From the NCBI GenBank assembly GCA_017454335.1, contig JAFTDE010000029.1:1-64000 (forward strand): a stretch of 64,000 nucleotides of DNA, read 5' to 3'. Positions 8,143 through 18,086 of the stretch are shown one piece after another. The notes below the pieces were generated by a model that was given only the letters and a program-made list of their open reading frames with translations, did not search any database and was not told the DNA's origin. The DNA comes from Bacteroidales bacterium. GTDB taxonomy: Bacteria; Bacteroidota; Bacteroidia; Bacteroidales; UBA932. Numbering within the stretch: position 1 is the stretch's first letter; every line of letters begins with the position of its first letter. The position numbers and the translations under genes are program-made.

Positions 8143-9033
8143 TTACACGAGAAGACCGAGGTCTTTCAGCACGCGGGCCATGTGCTCGCGCGTCGCGGCG
8201 CTGGCCGGCACGAGCGGCAAGCGCACGGCGTCGCTGCAGCATCCCAGCAGATTGAGCGCCGCCTTGACCGGAATCGGGTTCGACTCCAGGAAACAGGCCT
8301 TGAACAGGGGCTTGAGGGCCGATTCCAGGGCGGCCGCCAGGGTATAATCCCCCGCGAGGGCCGTCGCCACCAGGGCCGACACCTGGGCCGGAGCGGCGTT
8401 CGACGCCACGGAAACGACGCCCTTGGCGCCGATCTTCATCACGGACAGGGTCATGTCGTCATCCCCGCTCAGCACGGTGAAATCCGCGGGTGCTCCCCGC
8501 AGGATCTCCTCGATCTGCTCGTACTTGCCGGAAGCCTCCTTGGTGGCCACGATGTTCTTCACGTCCCGGGCCAGGCGCAGGCAGGTCTCCGCGCTCATGT
8601 TCGCACCCGTACGGCCGGGCACGTTGTAGATGACCACCGGCTTGTCCGTCTGGGCCGCAATGGTCTTGAAATACTGGTACTGACCCTCCTGGGTGGGTTT
8701 GTTGTAGAACGGAACCACGACCAGCCAGGCGTCCACGCCATAGGGCTCGACCAGGCGCATGTTCGCCAGCGTCGAATGGACGGCATTGGATCCGCAGCCG
8801 ACCAGCACAGGCAGTCCGGCCGCGTGTTCGCGGGTGATCTTCAGCAGTTCAACCCGCTCTTCGCCGGTCAACGCCGGGGTCTCCCCCGTCGTGGCCAGCG
8901 CTACCAGGAAATGGACGCCGGAGGCCACCTGACGGTCGACCAGCGCGGCATAGGCAGCATAATCCACCGCCCCGTCGGCGGTGAACGGGGTCACCAGCGC
9001 GGTGCCGCAACCCTTCAGTTCAACTGTGCTCAT
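8143..9033 (-). CDS. dapA: 4-hydroxy-tetrahydrodipicolinate synthase
   Basis: DapA condenses pyruvate with aspartate semialdehyde, the first committed step of lysine and diaminopimelate synthesis. The 296-residue TIM barrel has the usual length. The Schiff-base lysine lies in VATKEASGKYEQ and the proton-relay tyrosine in VIYNVPGRTG. The substrate-binding loop reads GCGSNAVHST, where many homologues have GTGSN or GTGAN, a small deviation. The start overlaps the dapB stop as ATGA, so DapA and DapB should be made in step. It is the last gene of the murA-thrA-dapB-dapA operon. Confidence 0.95.
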   Translation of the reverse strand: MSTVELKGCGTALVTPFTADGAVDYAAYAALVDRQVASGVHFLVALATTGETPALTGEERVELLKITREHAAGLPVLVGCGSNAVHSTLANMRLVEPYGVDAWLVVVPFYNKPTQEGQYQYFKTIAAQTDKPVVIYNVPGRTGANMSAETCLRLARDVKNIVATKEASGKYEQIEEILRGAPADFTVLSGDDDMTLSVMKIGAKGVVSVASNAAPAQVSALVATALAGDYTLAAALESALKPLFKACFLESNPIPVKAALNLLGCCSDAVRLPLVPASAATREHMARVLKDLGLLV

Positions 9034-9692
9034 AAGATCAGATCCTTGAATTCATGTACTCCTGTCAATGTATCGGCCATCACGGCGGCCGCGACCGCTC
9101 CTTCCGCGAAGCCCTCGCGCGAGAAGGCCTCATGGGTAAGAGTCAATTTGTCCACGCCGGAGCGGAACTCCGCCGTGTGGGTACCCGGCACTTCGCCGAT
9201 GCGCTGCGAGCCTATCTCCGGGGCGACGCCCAGGCTGTCGGCGATGATCACGCCGGCGGACTTGGCGGTCCCGCTGGGCGCATCCAGCTTGTGGATGTGG
9301 TGGATCTCCTCGACGTGCGGGGTGTATCCATGGCCCTTGAGCACCTCGCAGGCGCGCTGGAGCGCGGCGAACCAGGCATTCACGCCGATGGAGAAGTTCG
9401 AGGCCCAGACCAGGGTCGTCCCGGCCGCTTCGAAAGCGGCGAAGACCTCAGACTTGATGTCATACCATCCGGTGGTGCCGACCACGACCGCCTTGAACAG
9501 GCGGGCGAGCGCCGGATAGTTGGCCCGGAAGGCCTCCGGGGTCGTAAAATCGATGCAGACACATTCCCGGGCCAGGGCCGGATCCACGGCGCAGACATCC
9601 TCCGTGGCCAGGACCATCTCCAGTCCGTGCCGCCGCAGGGAAGCCTCCACCATGTGGCCCATCTTGCCGTATCCGCTGACTATTGCTTTCAT
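9030..9692 (-). CDS. dapB: 4-hydroxy-tetrahydrodipicolinate reductase
   Basis: DapB reduces the DapA product with NAD(P)H on the way to lysine and peptidoglycan diaminopimelate. At 220 residues it is shorter than the 250-270 residues common in the family, but the key parts are present: the dinucleotide-binding GYGKMG at residues 7-12 and the catalytic segment EEIHHIHKLDAPSGTAKSAG. The shortening appears to be in loops of the nucleotide domain. It starts one base after the aspartokinase stop and overlaps dapA by 4 bases. Confidence 0.94.
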   Translation of the reverse strand: MKAIVSGYGKMGHMVEASLRRHGLEMVLATEDVCAVDPALARECVCIDFTTPEAFRANYPALARLFKAVVVGTTGWYDIKSEVFAAFEAAGTTLVWASNFSIGVNAWFAALQRACEVLKGHGYTPHVEEIHHIHKLDAPSGTAKSAGVIIADSLGVAPEIGSQRIGEVPGTHTAEFRSGVDKLTLTHEAFSREGFAEGAVAAAVMADTLTGVHEFKDLIL

Positions 9693-9693
9693 C

Positions 9694-11793
9694 TTACTTG
9701 AGTATATCGTTCAACACGCCGGCGGCCGCCTGACGCGCACCTTCACCGGCACCTTTGATGACCAGCGGGGTCTGGGCCTCGCTGCGGATGATCATGACGT
9801 TCTCCGTTCCGCTGATCCAGTAGAACGGACTCTCGATGCCCACCAGCTGCATCCGGATCTCCGCCCGGTAACCATGCCGGGCGGCGGGATCGCGGCGCAG
9901 GGAGGCGACGAAACGCTGGCGCCGGCCCATCGCGTCCAACTCGGCCTCGCGCCGGATGAAATCAGGCTCGGAGGCCTCCAGCCGGGCATAGAACTCGTCC
10001 AGCGGGCAGTCGAAGAATTCCGGCGGCAGCATCGGGGTGATCTGCACGTCCTCCTCTTCCAGGGGAACCCCCGCCTCGCGGGCGAGGATCAGCAGTTTGC
10101 GCAGGGCGTCCTTGCCGCCCAGGTCCAGGCGGGGATCCTGCTCGGTCAGTCCGACCTGCTGGGCCTTGCGCAGCAGGGTCGCGAAACTCTCGGTATTGGC
10201 TCCGTCGTAGCCCGTGATGATGTGGTTGAGGGTACAGGAGACCACGGCCTCGATGGACACCAGCCCGTCGCAGTTGGCGCCGCCTACGATGGATTCCAGC
10301 ACCGGGAGGGCCGTACCGACCGTGGTGTTATAGCGCACGAAACAGCCGTTGCGCAGGGCCGCCTGCCGGATCGCGGCGTACTCCACGTACGGCACCGCGA
10401 AGGAGCGGCGGTTGGACGAGACGATGTTGATGCCCTTCTCCAGCATCGGGACAAAGTAGCGGTAGATGTCTTCGCTGTCGGTGCAGTCCACGAACACGGC
10501 ATGGCGCGGGGCGGTCTTCAGCACCCGGGCGGCGAAGTCGTGGCTGCTGGAGATGCCGCGGATCTGCACCTCGCGGCCGTTTCCGGTGGCCAGGCCCTTC
10601 CGGACCAGCTTCTGCAGCTCCGTGCCGACGGCGCCGCGGCCGGCGACATAGGTCTCCACGACGTTCAGCCGAGCTACCTCGAAGAATTCGCGGTGGATGG
10701 CGCAGCAGGCCTCGCGCGAGACGCCCGGGCGGACATCCAGGGTGATGCAGCCGGGTTCCTGCGCCGAAGCGACGGCGGCAATGCCGGCATCGCGCAGCGC
10801 GGCTTCGGCACGCCGGAAGGCGGCCTCCACGTCCACGGGACCCTCCACCGTCAGGGTGATCCGTTCGTTCTCGCCGCAGCGCATGTTGCTCACGCCCACC
10901 CACTCGGTGACCTGCCGCGGGGCGATGCGCTCGATCCGGGTGCCGGGATGGGCGGGATCGAAGGTGTTGCGGATGATGATCGGGATGCCGGCCGCCTGGG
11001 CGGGGGCGACGGTCGGCGCATACAGCACCTTGGCCCCGTGTTCCGCCATGCAGAAGGCCGATTCATAGGACAGCTGCGGGATGGTGACCGCGGCGGAGAC
11101 CACCTTGGGGTTGGAGGTCATCACGCCGGGCACGTCCGTCCAGATCTGGCACTCCGAGGCGCCCGTCGCGGCCGCCAGCAGGGCGGCGCTGTAGTCGGAC
11201 CCGCCCCGGCCGAGGGTGCAGACCCGGCCCTGTGCATCGCGGGCGATGAAGCCGGGCACGACGAAGTAGTGCGCGCTGCGGTGGCGGCGCATTTCCGCGC
11301 GGATGCGGCGCAGGGTCTGCGCCTCGTCGCCGCGCACGAAGAGTTCGCGCGCGTCCAGCCAGCAGACGCGGTTCCCCTCGCAGGAGAGCTTGGCGCTGAG
11401 GATACGGGTGGAGAAGATTTCCCCGAAGGTCTGGATGGCCTCCGCCTGTCCGGGCGCAAGGGCCCGGCTGCGGAAGATCCCGTCGGAGAGGGTTTCCAGT
11501 TCGAGGAAGGCGGCATCCAGCGTGGCCTGGACCCGTCCCCGGGGCGTACCGGAGAACAGGCGGTCCACGATGCGCGCATGGCGCTCCCGCAGGCCGCGGA
11601 TGGCCTCGCGGTACGATTCATCCCCGGCCGCGGCCCGGTTGCCGATCCCGATCAGGGCATCGGTACAGCCGCTGACGGCCGAACTGACCAGCACCACGCA
11701 GTCTTCCGCCCCGGCCGCTTCGACGATGTCGAGCGCCGCGGACATACGCGTCGCATTGGCGACGGAACTGCCTCCGAATTTCAGAACCTTCAT
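9694..11793 (-). CDS. thrA: Bifunctional aspartokinase / homoserine dehydrogenase, with reduced ACT region
   Basis: This protein phosphorylates aspartate and reduces aspartate semialdehyde to homoserine, feeding lysine, threonine and methionine. The 699 residues comprise an aspartokinase domain (1 to about 290, with KFGGSS at 5-10 and GRGGSDYSAALLA near 196), one short ACT-like stretch (about 298-375) and a homoserine dehydrogenase domain (about 378-699, with AGRGAVG and the catalytic block around GYDGANTESFATLL). ThrA proteins are usually about 810-820 residues with two ACT domains, so roughly one regulatory ACT repeat is missing. The ATG at 11793 is chosen over an upstream TTG. It lies 27 bases after murA. 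Confidence 0.93.
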   Translation of the reverse strand: MKVLKFGGSSVANATRMSAALDIVEAAGAEDCVVLVSSAVSGCTDALIGIGNRAAAGDESYREAIRGLRERHARIVDRLFSGTPRGRVQATLDAAFLELETLSDGIFRSRALAPGQAEAIQTFGEIFSTRILSAKLSCEGNRVCWLDARELFVRGDEAQTLRRIRAEMRRHRSAHYFVVPGFIARDAQGRVCTLGRGGSDYSAALLAAATGASECQIWTDVPGVMTSNPKVVSAAVTIPQLSYESAFCMAEHGAKVLYAPTVAPAQAAGIPIIIRNTFDPAHPGTRIERIAPRQVTEWVGVSNMRCGENERITLTVEGPVDVEAAFRRAEAALRDAGIAAVASAQEPGCITLDVRPGVSREACCAIHREFFEVARLNVVETYVAGRGAVGTELQKLVRKGLATGNGREVQIRGISSSHDFAARVLKTAPRHAVFVDCTDSEDIYRYFVPMLEKGINIVSSNRRSFAVPYVEYAAIRQAALRNGCFVRYNTTVGTALPVLESIVGGANCDGLVSIEAVVSCTLNHIITGYDGANTESFATLLRKAQQVGLTEQDPRLDLGGKDALRKLLILAREAGVPLEEEDVQITPMLPPEFFDCPLDEFYARLEASEPDFIRREAELDAMGRRQRFVASLRRDPAARHGYRAEIRMQLVGIESPFYWISGTENVMIIRSEAQTPLVIKGAGEGARQAAAGVLNDILK

Positions 11794-11820
11794 ATAATAC
11801 AGCTGCGCTTGTTGCAGCAA

Positions 11821-13128
11821 CTACTTCCTTACAATGCTGGCACCCAGGGCGGTCAGACGGCCCTCGATGTCTTCGTATCCGCGGTCGATCTGTTCGATGT
11901 TGTCGATCTCGGACGTGCCCTTGGCGGACATCGCCGCCAGCAGCAGGGCGATACCGGCCCGGATGTCCGGCGAGGTCATCCGCCCGCCGCGGAGCTGGAT
12001 CTTGTGGTCGTGGCCGATCACCACGGCACGGTGCGGGTCGCAGAGGATGATCTGCGCACCCATGTCAATGAGCTTGTCCACGAAGAACAGGCGGCTCTCG
12101 AACATCTTCTGGTGGATCAGCACGCTGCCCTTGCACTGGGTCGCGACGACCAGCAGCACGCTCAGCAGGTCCGGGGTCAGGCCCGGCCAGGGGGCGTCCG
12201 CGAGGGTCATGATGGACCCGTCGATGAAGGACTCGATCTCGTAGCTGTCCTGCCAGGGAATCCAGATGTCGTCCCCGCGCCGCTCCATCTTGATGCCCAG
12301 GCGCATGAACGCCTCGGGGATGATGCCCAGCTGGTCCCAGGCGACGTTGCGTATCGTCAGGGAGCTCTGGGTGATGGCCGCCATGCCGATGAACGATCCC
12401 ACCTCGATCATGTCCGGCAGGATCCGGTGCTCGGCCCCGTGCAGGGCTTCGACGCCCCGGACGGTCAGCAGGTTGGATCCGATGCCGCTGATCTGGGCGC
12501 CCATCGCATTCAGCAGCCGGCAGAGCTGCTGGACATAGGGTTCGCAGGCCGCGTTGTAGATGGTCGTCGTCCCCTTGGCCAGCACGGATGCCATCAGGAT
12601 GTTCGCGGTACCGGTCACGGAAGCCTCGTCCAAGAGCATGTAACAGCCCTGCAGCCCGTTTTTCGCCTGCAGGTGGTAGGCATGCCGTTCGGTGTCGTAC
12701 ACACAGCTGGCCCCCAGCTTGATGAAGCCCTCGATGTGGGTGTCCACCCGCCGGCGGCCGATCTTGTCGCCGCCCGGCTTGGGGAAATACGCCTCGCCGA
12801 AACGCGACAGCAGCGGACCGGCGACCATCACCGAACCGCGCAGGCGCGCACACTGGCCCACGAAGGTCTTGCTGCTGATGTACGAGCTGTCGATCTGCGC
12901 CGCGCAGAAACGGTAACAGCCCTTGCCCAGCTTCTCGACGGATACGCCGACCCCGCACAGCAGGGAAATCAGGTTCTGGACATCCAGGATCTCGGGAACG
13001 TTGCTGATGGTGACCGCCTCCCGGGTCAACAGCACCGCGCTGATGACCTGCAGGGCCTCATTCTTGGCTCCCTGCGGCGTAATGGCTCCGTGGAGACGGT
13101 GGCCTCCTTCGATGACAAACGAACTCAT
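11821..13128 (-). CDS. murA: UDP-N-acetylglucosamine 1-carboxyvinyltransferase (MurA)
   Basis: MurA transfers enolpyruvate to UDP-GlcNAc, the first committed step of peptidoglycan synthesis. The 435-residue protein starts MSSFVIEGGHRLHGAITPQG, with the substrate-binding GAKNEAL at 20-26. The active-site loop reads PKPGGDKIGRRRVDTH: Asp121 stands where Escherichia coli has Cys115, the residue alkylated by fosfomycin. The Cys-to-Asp form is known from Mycobacterium tuberculosis and Chlamydia and is fosfomycin-insensitive. The ATG at 13128 is placed 6 bases after a TATATTTG box, which rules out the TTG at 13137. It leads the murA-thrA-dapB-dapA operon. Confidence 0.95.
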   Translation of the reverse strand: MSSFVIEGGHRLHGAITPQGAKNEALQVISAVLLTREAVTISNVPEILDVQNLISLLCGVGVSVEKLGKGCYRFCAAQIDSSYISSKTFVGQCARLRGSVMVAGPLLSRFGEAYFPKPGGDKIGRRRVDTHIEGFIKLGASCVYDTERHAYHLQAKNGLQGCYMLLDEASVTGTANILMASVLAKGTTTIYNAACEPYVQQLCRLLNAMGAQISGIGSNLLTVRGVEALHGAEHRILPDMIEVGSFIGMAAITQSSLTIRNVAWDQLGIIPEAFMRLGIKMERRGDDIWIPWQDSYEIESFIDGSIMTLADAPWPGLTPDLLSVLLVVATQCKGSVLIHQKMFESRLFFVDKLIDMGAQIILCDPHRAVVIGHDHKIQLRGGRMTSPDIRAGIALLLAAMSAKGTSEIDNIEQIDRGYEDIEGRLTALGASIVRK

Positions 13129-13134
13129 ATCAAG

Positions 13135-13142
13135 CAAATATA
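13135..13142 (-). promoter_or_regulatory. Promoter -7 box of murA
   Basis: TATATTTG on the minus strand, 6 bases before the murA ATG. It lies between the murB stop at 13154 and murA, so murA and the genes after it can be transcribed independently of aspS-murB. Confidence 0.6.
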
Positions 13143-13153
13143 AGAATTTGCCT

Positions 13154-14176
13154 TTAAATATGCTCTACTTCGGGGTGGAGTTCGACACCAAATCGTTCCC
13201 AAACCGCCATGATGACCTTCTGTTCCAGGGCGACGACCTCCTCAGGAGCGGCCTGTCCGCTTCGGTTGACCAGCACGAGGGGCTGTTTGTCATAAACGGC
13301 GACATTCCCTTCCGCGTATCCCTTAAGGCCGCAGCGGTCGATCATCCAGGCCGCGGGAATCTTGACCGTCCCGTCCGGCAGGTCGTAGTGCGGAACCTCC
13401 GCCGGGGCGACGGACGCGGCGATGCGCTCGTACTCGCTGCGGGGCAGCACGGGATTCTTGAAGAAACTGCCGGCGCTGCCGATGCGTTTGGGATCCGGCA
13501 GCTTTTCATCGCGGATGCGCAGGATGGCCTCGCGCACCTGCATCGGGGTCAGGGGCTCCGGCGTGTCCGCGAGGGCCTTCCGGATGTTGCCGTAGTCGAG
13601 TTTCGGGGAATAGCTCCGGCGCAGGCGCAGCAGCACGCCGGTCACGATGTAACGGCCCCGGTTCCCGGGATGCTTGAACATCGAATCGCGGTATCCGTAC
13701 CCGCACTGGTCCGCCTGGAAGGAGAGCTTGCGGTGCAGCTGGGTGTCGTAGCAGACCACCCCGGACAGGATGTCCTTGATCTCGACCCCGTAGGCACCGA
13801 CGTTCTGGACCGCCGCAGCGCCGACCTCGCCGGGAATGCCAGACAGGTTCTCGGCCCCCCACAGCCCGTCCGCACAGGCCCGGGCGCAGAAATCGTCCAG
13901 CTTGACACCGGCCCCGACGGCCACGGGAACGCTGTCAGCGCCCATATCGACATATTTGATGTAACGGATCCGCGAGTGCAGAACCGTTCCGGGGAAATCC
14001 CCGGTGAACAGCAGGTTGCTGCCTTCGCCGACATGCAGGACCGGGCGCGGGAGGCTGTCCCAGTCCAGGGCCGAAAGGTCGGCGGCATTGTCGTATTCAA
14101 TATAACATTCGCAGGACACCCTCATGCCGAAGGTGTTCTGCGAATGCAGGTCATAATGGTCCGTGCGCGTGATCAT
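13154..14176 (-). CDS. murB: UDP-N-acetylenolpyruvoylglucosamine reductase (MurB)
   Basis: MurB uses FAD and NADPH to reduce the MurA product to UDP-N-acetylmuramate. The product has 340 residues. FAD-binding segments include [20 protein letters not shown] and [20 protein letters not shown], and the catalytic serine lies in [11 protein letters not shown]. Its length and the extra Tyr-loop region fit type I MurB. The ATG at 14176 overlaps the aspS stop as ATGA; longer in-frame readings to 14323 lie inside aspS and carry no family homology. MurB and MurA are encoded back to back but appear to have separate promoters. Confidence 0.95.
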   Translation of the reverse strand: MITRTDHYDLHSQNTFGMRVSCECYIEYDNAADLSALDWDSLPRPVLHVGEGSNLLFTGDFPGTVLHSRIRYIKYVDMGADSVPVAVGAGVKLDDFCARACADGLWGAENLSGIPGEVGAAAVQNVGAYGVEIKDILSGVVCYDTQLHRKLSFQADQCGYGYRDSMFKHPGNRGRYIVTGVLLRLRRSYSPKLDYGNIRKALADTPEPLTPMQVREAILRIRDEKLPDPKRIGSAGSFFKNPVLPRSEYERIAASVAPAEVPHYDLPDGTVKIPAAWMIDRCGLKGYAEGNVAVYDKQPLVLVNRSGQAAPEEVVALEQKVIMAVWERFGVELHPEVEHI

Positions 14177-15912
14177 TGCCGCGCGCGGATGTCCAGGCAC
14201 AGTTCGTCCAGTTGGGTCTGGTCGATACGGGACGGCGAGTCGATCATCACGTCGCGGCCCTGGTTGTTCTTCGGGAAGGCAATGAAGTCGCGGATCGTCT
14301 CCTGGCCGCCGAAGAGGGCGCAAACCCGGTCGAAACCGAAGGCCAGGCCTCCGTGCGGCGGGGCGCCGAACTTGAAGGCGTTGATGATGAATCCGAACTT
14401 GTATTCAGCGTCCTTCTTGCTGATGCCCAGCACTTCGAACATGCGCTCCTGCATGGCGGCCTCGTGGATACGGATGCTGCCGCCGCCCAGCTCGGTGCCG
14501 TTCAGCACAAAGTCGTAGGCGTTGGCGCAGACCCGTTCGAGGTCTTCCTTGCGGTCGGAGTAGAACCATTTTTCGTGCTCGGGCTTGGGCGCCGTGAACG
14601 GGTGGTGCATCGCGTAGAAACGTCCGTCCTCCTCGCTCCATTCCAGCAGCGGGAAGTCCACGATCCACAGGGGGGCGAAAACCTTGGGGTCGCGCAGGCC
14701 CAGCCGGTTTCCCATCTCGATGCGCAGCACGCCCAGACGGGTCTGGGTCTTGCGCATCGGGCCGCACATCACCAGCACCAGGTCGCCCGTGGCGGCTCCG
14801 GCGCGGTCCGCGACAGCCTGCAGGTCCGCGGGGGCGTAGAACTTGTCCACGCTGGACTTGATGCTGCCGTCGGGGTTGAGCTTGATGTAAACCAGGCCCT
14901 GGGCACCGACCTGCGGGCGCTTGACCCACTCGGTCAGTTCGTCCAGCTGCTTGCGCGTGTATTCCGCACAGCCCGGAACGGCGATCGCGCCGACATATTC
15001 GGCTCCGTCGAAGACGCTGAAACCATGGCCTTTGACCAGGTCGCCGACCTCGCGGATCTCCATCCCGAAACGGATGTCGGGCTTGTCCGAACCGTAGCGG
15101 TCCATCGCGTCGTACCAGGACATACGCGGCAGCGGGTCGGGAATCTCGACGCCCAGCGCGTTGCGGAACATAGTCCGCATCATGCCCTCGAAGGTGTTCA
15201 GCACGTCTTCCTGCTCGACGAAGGACATCTCACAGTCGATCTGCGTGAACTCCGGCTGGCGGTCGGCGCGCAGGTCCTCGTCGCGGAAGCAGCGCACGAT
15301 CTGGAAGTAGCGGTCGTATCCCGCCACCATCAACAGCTGCTTGAAAGTCTGGGGACTCTGGGGCAGGGCGTAGAACTCACCGGGATTCATGCGCGAAGGC
15401 ACCACGAAATCGCGTGCGCCTTCGGGCGTGGACTTGATCAGGTACGGGGTCTCGATCTCCATGAATCCCTGGCCATCCAGGTAGGTGCGGATCTCCTGGG
15501 CCAGGCGGTGGCGCAGGGCCAGGGCCCGCTGCAGGGGCGGCCGGCGCAGGTCCAGGTAGCGGTACCTGGCACGCAGGTCCTCGCCGCCGTCGGACAGCTC
15601 TTCGATGGTGAAGGGCGGGGTCTGGGCCTTGTTCAGGACCTTCACTTCTGCGATCTTGACCTCAACGTCGCCGGTGGGCATCTTGGGATTCTTGCTCTCC
15701 CGTTCGACCACCTGGCCGGTAACCTGGATCACATATTCGCGACCGAGCGCGATCTCCTTCTCGGTTACCAGCTGGGTGATGCCGTAACGGTCACGCAGGT
15801 CCACGAAGGTCATGCCGCCGAGTTTGCGGAAACGCTGGACCCATCCCGCGAGGGTGACGGTCTGTCCGGCGTGCTGGATGCGGAGTTCTCCGCAAGTGTG
15901 GGTTCTGTACAT
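14173..15912 (-). CDS. aspS: Aspartyl-tRNA synthetase
   Basis: AspS charges tRNA-Asp. The 579-residue protein starts [20 protein letters not shown] with the OB-fold anticodon-binding domain (to about residue 110), then the class II catalytic core with motif 2 region [18 protein letters not shown] and the bacterial insertion domain, and ends with motif 3 [16 protein letters not shown]. This length and insertion are typical of bacterial AspS. The ATG lies 4 bases after the EF-G2 stop; upstream in-frame codons up to 15969 belong to EF-G2. Its stop overlaps the murB start. Confidence 0.97.
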   Translation of the reverse strand: MYRTHTCGELRIQHAGQTVTLAGWVQRFRKLGGMTFVDLRDRYGITQLVTEKEIALGREYVIQVTGQVVERESKNPKMPTGDVEVKIAEVKVLNKAQTPPFTIEELSDGGEDLRARYRYLDLRRPPLQRALALRHRLAQEIRTYLDGQGFMEIETPYLIKSTPEGARDFVVPSRMNPGEFYALPQSPQTFKQLLMVAGYDRYFQIVRCFRDEDLRADRQPEFTQIDCEMSFVEQEDVLNTFEGMMRTMFRNALGVEIPDPLPRMSWYDAMDRYGSDKPDIRFGMEIREVGDLVKGHGFSVFDGAEYVGAIAVPGCAEYTRKQLDELTEWVKRPQVGAQGLVYIKLNPDGSIKSSVDKFYAPADLQAVADRAGAATGDLVLVMCGPMRKTQTRLGVLRIEMGNRLGLRDPKVFAPLWIVDFPLLEWSEEDGRFYAMHHPFTAPKPEHEKWFYSDRKEDLERVCANAYDFVLNGTELGGGSIRIHEAAMQERMFEVLGISKKDAEYKFGFIINAFKFGAPPHGGLAFGFDRVCALFGGQETIRDFIAFPKNNQGRDVMIDSPSRIDQTQLDELCLDIRARQ

Positions 15913-15916
15913 CGGA

Positions 15917-18025
15917 TTAGTCTTCCGTATCCTGGGCGGCGTATTCGGCCAGCAGCTTGGACTGGACATCGCCCGGAACCGGCTGGTAGTCCGCGAACTC
16001 CATGTTGAAGGTGGCGGAACCGGCGGTGAGCGAGCTCAGCGTGGTGGAGTAGCGGTACAGCTCGGCCAGCGGAACGCGGGCCTTCAGGATGGCGAAGCCC
16101 TTGTCGGCTCCCATGTCACCCAGCATGCCGCGGCGGTTCTGCAGGTCGGACATCACGGCGCCCTGGTACTCGGACGGGGTCATGACCTCGACGTTGTAGA
16201 TAGGCTCGAGGATCTTCGGACCGGCGTTGCGGAAGGCCTCCTTGAAGGCGTTGCGACCGGCGATGATGAAGGCGATTTCCTTGGAGTCGACCGGGTGCAT
16301 CTTGCCGTCGTAGACGAAGACGCGGATGTCACGGGCGTAGGATCCGGTCAGAGGACCTTCGACCATGCGCTCCTTGATACCCTTGAGGATCGCGGGCATG
16401 AAGCCCAGGTCGATCGCACCGCCGACGACGCAGTTGTAGAACTCCAGCTTGCCGCCCCACTCCAGATCGGTAATATCCTGGGACTTGATGTTCAGCTGGG
16501 TGTCCTTGCCGTCGATCTTGAACTTGGTGTTCAGCTCGCCTTCGGCCGGGCAGACCAGCAGGTGAACCTCACCGAACTGGCCGGCGCCGCCGGACTGCTT
16601 CTTGTGACGGTACTGGGCGCAGGCCACCTTGGTGATGGTCTCGCGGTACGGCACCTTCGGGGCGAAGAGCTCGACCTCGATGCCGAACTCGTTGTTCAGA
16701 CGCCACTTGACGATGTTGATCTGCTGTTCGCCGTTGCCGTTCAGGATGGTCTGGCGGAGTTCCTTGGAGTACTCCACGATGACGGTCGGATCCTGGGAAG
16801 AGATCTTCTTGAGGGCGTCGCCGAGCTTCTGGTCGTCCTGCTGGACCTTGGCCTTGATGGCGCAGCGGTACTTCGGGGACGGATACTCGATCTTGCCGTA
16901 GGAGATGCCGGAGCCCGGAGCGGACAGGGTCACGCTGGACTTGCCGTTCTTCAGTTTCACCACGCAGCCGAAATCACCGGCGCGCAGGCTGTTCACGGTC
17001 TCCTTCTTGTTGCCGGCGACGGCATACACGGCGGAGAAGCGCTCCTTGTTGCCCGTAGCGGGATCCTCGAGGTCCAGGCCGGCGGTAACCGAGCCGCTCA
17101 TGACCTTGAAGAAGGAGACTTCACCGAGGTGCTGCTCGGTGTCGTTCTTGTAGATGAACAGGGAGGCGGGGCCGTCCGGCTTGCAGGCCGGGGCGGGGGC
17201 GACGTTCTTGATGAACTCCAGCATGCGCTTGGTGCCGATGTTCTTCTTCGCGCTGGCGCAGAAGATCGGGTAGAGCTCGCAGTTGCGGACACCCTGGGAC
17301 AGACCCTGGTAGATCTCCTCCTCGGTGAGGGTGCCTTCCTCGAAGAACTTCTCCATCAGGGCGTCGTCGAACTCGGCGGCCTTCTCGATCAGTTCGTTGC
17401 GCATCTCTTCGGCGCGGTCCGCAAACTCGGCGGGGATTTCCAGTTCCTCACGGGCGCCGTTGCCGTCCTTGAAGTGGTAGTACTTCATGGCCAGGACATC
17501 GACATAACCGTCGAAGCTGGTGCCCGGGTTGGTCGGGAACTGCGTATAGACGACCTTGCCGCCCAGCGCTTCCTTGATGGAGCCCTGCAGCAGGTCCCAG
17601 TCGGCCTTCTCGCTGTCCAGCTGGTTGATGACGATCACCAGGGGCAGCTTGTGGTCCTCGGCGCGGCGGATGAAGTTCTCCGTGCCGACCTCGACGCCCT
17701 GCTGGGCGTTGATCACCAGCACGCCGCTCTCGCAAACCTTGAACGCAGCATAGGCACCGCCGACGAAATCATCCGCGCCGGGGGCGTCGATGAAGTTGAT
17801 CTTGGTGTCCATGAACTCGGCATAGAGCGGAGTCGCATAGATGGAGCGCTGGTTGAGTTTCTCGAGCTCGTCGTTGTCGGAAACCGTGTTCTTGTCCTCG
17901 ACGGTTCCCCTTCTGTCGATGACCTTACCCTCGTAAAGCATCGCCTCCGCCAGCGTCGTCTTGCCGGATTTCGTGCTGCCCAGCAGAACCACGTTGCGGA
18001 TGTCCTTGGTTGCGTATTCTTTCAT
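15917..18025 (-). CDS. Elongation factor G paralogue (EF-G2 type) with altered GTPase motifs
   Basis: A 702-residue translation factor with the full five-domain EF-G layout. Its GTPase centre is unusual. The P-loop GSTKSGKT (16-23) is present, but the switch I RGIT motif reads QRSIYAT, the G3 motif DTPGH reads DAPGA (80-84) so the catalytic His is Ala, and NKxD reads NQLD (134-137). Bacteroides carries a paralogue, EF-G2, reported to support translation without GTP hydrolysis and to be needed for gut colonisation; this gene fits that group. A TAAATTTG box lies at 18079-18086. The canonical fusA, usually beside rpsL-rpsG, is outside the window. Confidence 0.88.
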   Translation of the reverse strand: MKEYATKDIRNVVLLGSTKSGKTTLAEAMLYEGKVIDRRGTVEDKNTVSDNDELEKLNQRSIYATPLYAEFMDTKINFIDAPGADDFVGGAYAAFKVCESGVLVINAQQGVEVGTENFIRRAEDHKLPLVIVINQLDSEKADWDLLQGSIKEALGGKVVYTQFPTNPGTSFDGYVDVLAMKYYHFKDGNGAREELEIPAEFADRAEEMRNELIEKAAEFDDALMEKFFEEGTLTEEEIYQGLSQGVRNCELYPIFCASAKKNIGTKRMLEFIKNVAPAPACKPDGPASLFIYKNDTEQHLGEVSFFKVMSGSVTAGLDLEDPATGNKERFSAVYAVAGNKKETVNSLRAGDFGCVVKLKNGKSSVTLSAPGSGISYGKIEYPSPKYRCAIKAKVQQDDQKLGDALKKISSQDPTVIVEYSKELRQTILNGNGEQQINIVKWRLNNEFGIEVELFAPKVPYRETITKVACAQYRHKKQSGGAGQFGEVHLLVCPAEGELNTKFKIDGKDTQLNIKSQDITDLEWGGKLEFYNCVVGGAIDLGFMPAILKGIKERMVEGPLTGSYARDIRVFVYDGKMHPVDSKEIAFIIAGRNAFKEAFRNAGPKILEPIYNVEVMTPSEYQGAVMSDLQNRRGMLGDMGADKGFAILKARVPLAELYRYSTTLSSLTAGSATFNMEFADYQPVPGDVQSKLLAEYAAQDTED

Positions 18026-18078
18026 CGTATTTTGGTATTATTTGATTATCAATTAATCCTCTTCGGATACAAAGTCCG

Positions 18079-18086
18079 CAAATTTA
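18079..18086 (-). promoter_or_regulatory. Promoter -7 box of EF-G2, sharing the upstream stop codon
   Basis: TAAATTTG on the minus strand. Its first three bases are the TAA stop of the small upstream ORF. The predicted leader to the EF-G2 ATG is about 45-50 bases and A/T-rich. Confidence 0.6.

Noticed and set aside
9520..13143. A 1207-residue plus-strand reading frame opposite dapB, thrA and murA
   Set aside because: Same effect of high third-position GC; it crosses three certain genes and has no recognisable domain. The frames at 25580-28879 and 39982-42900 are rejected for the same reason.
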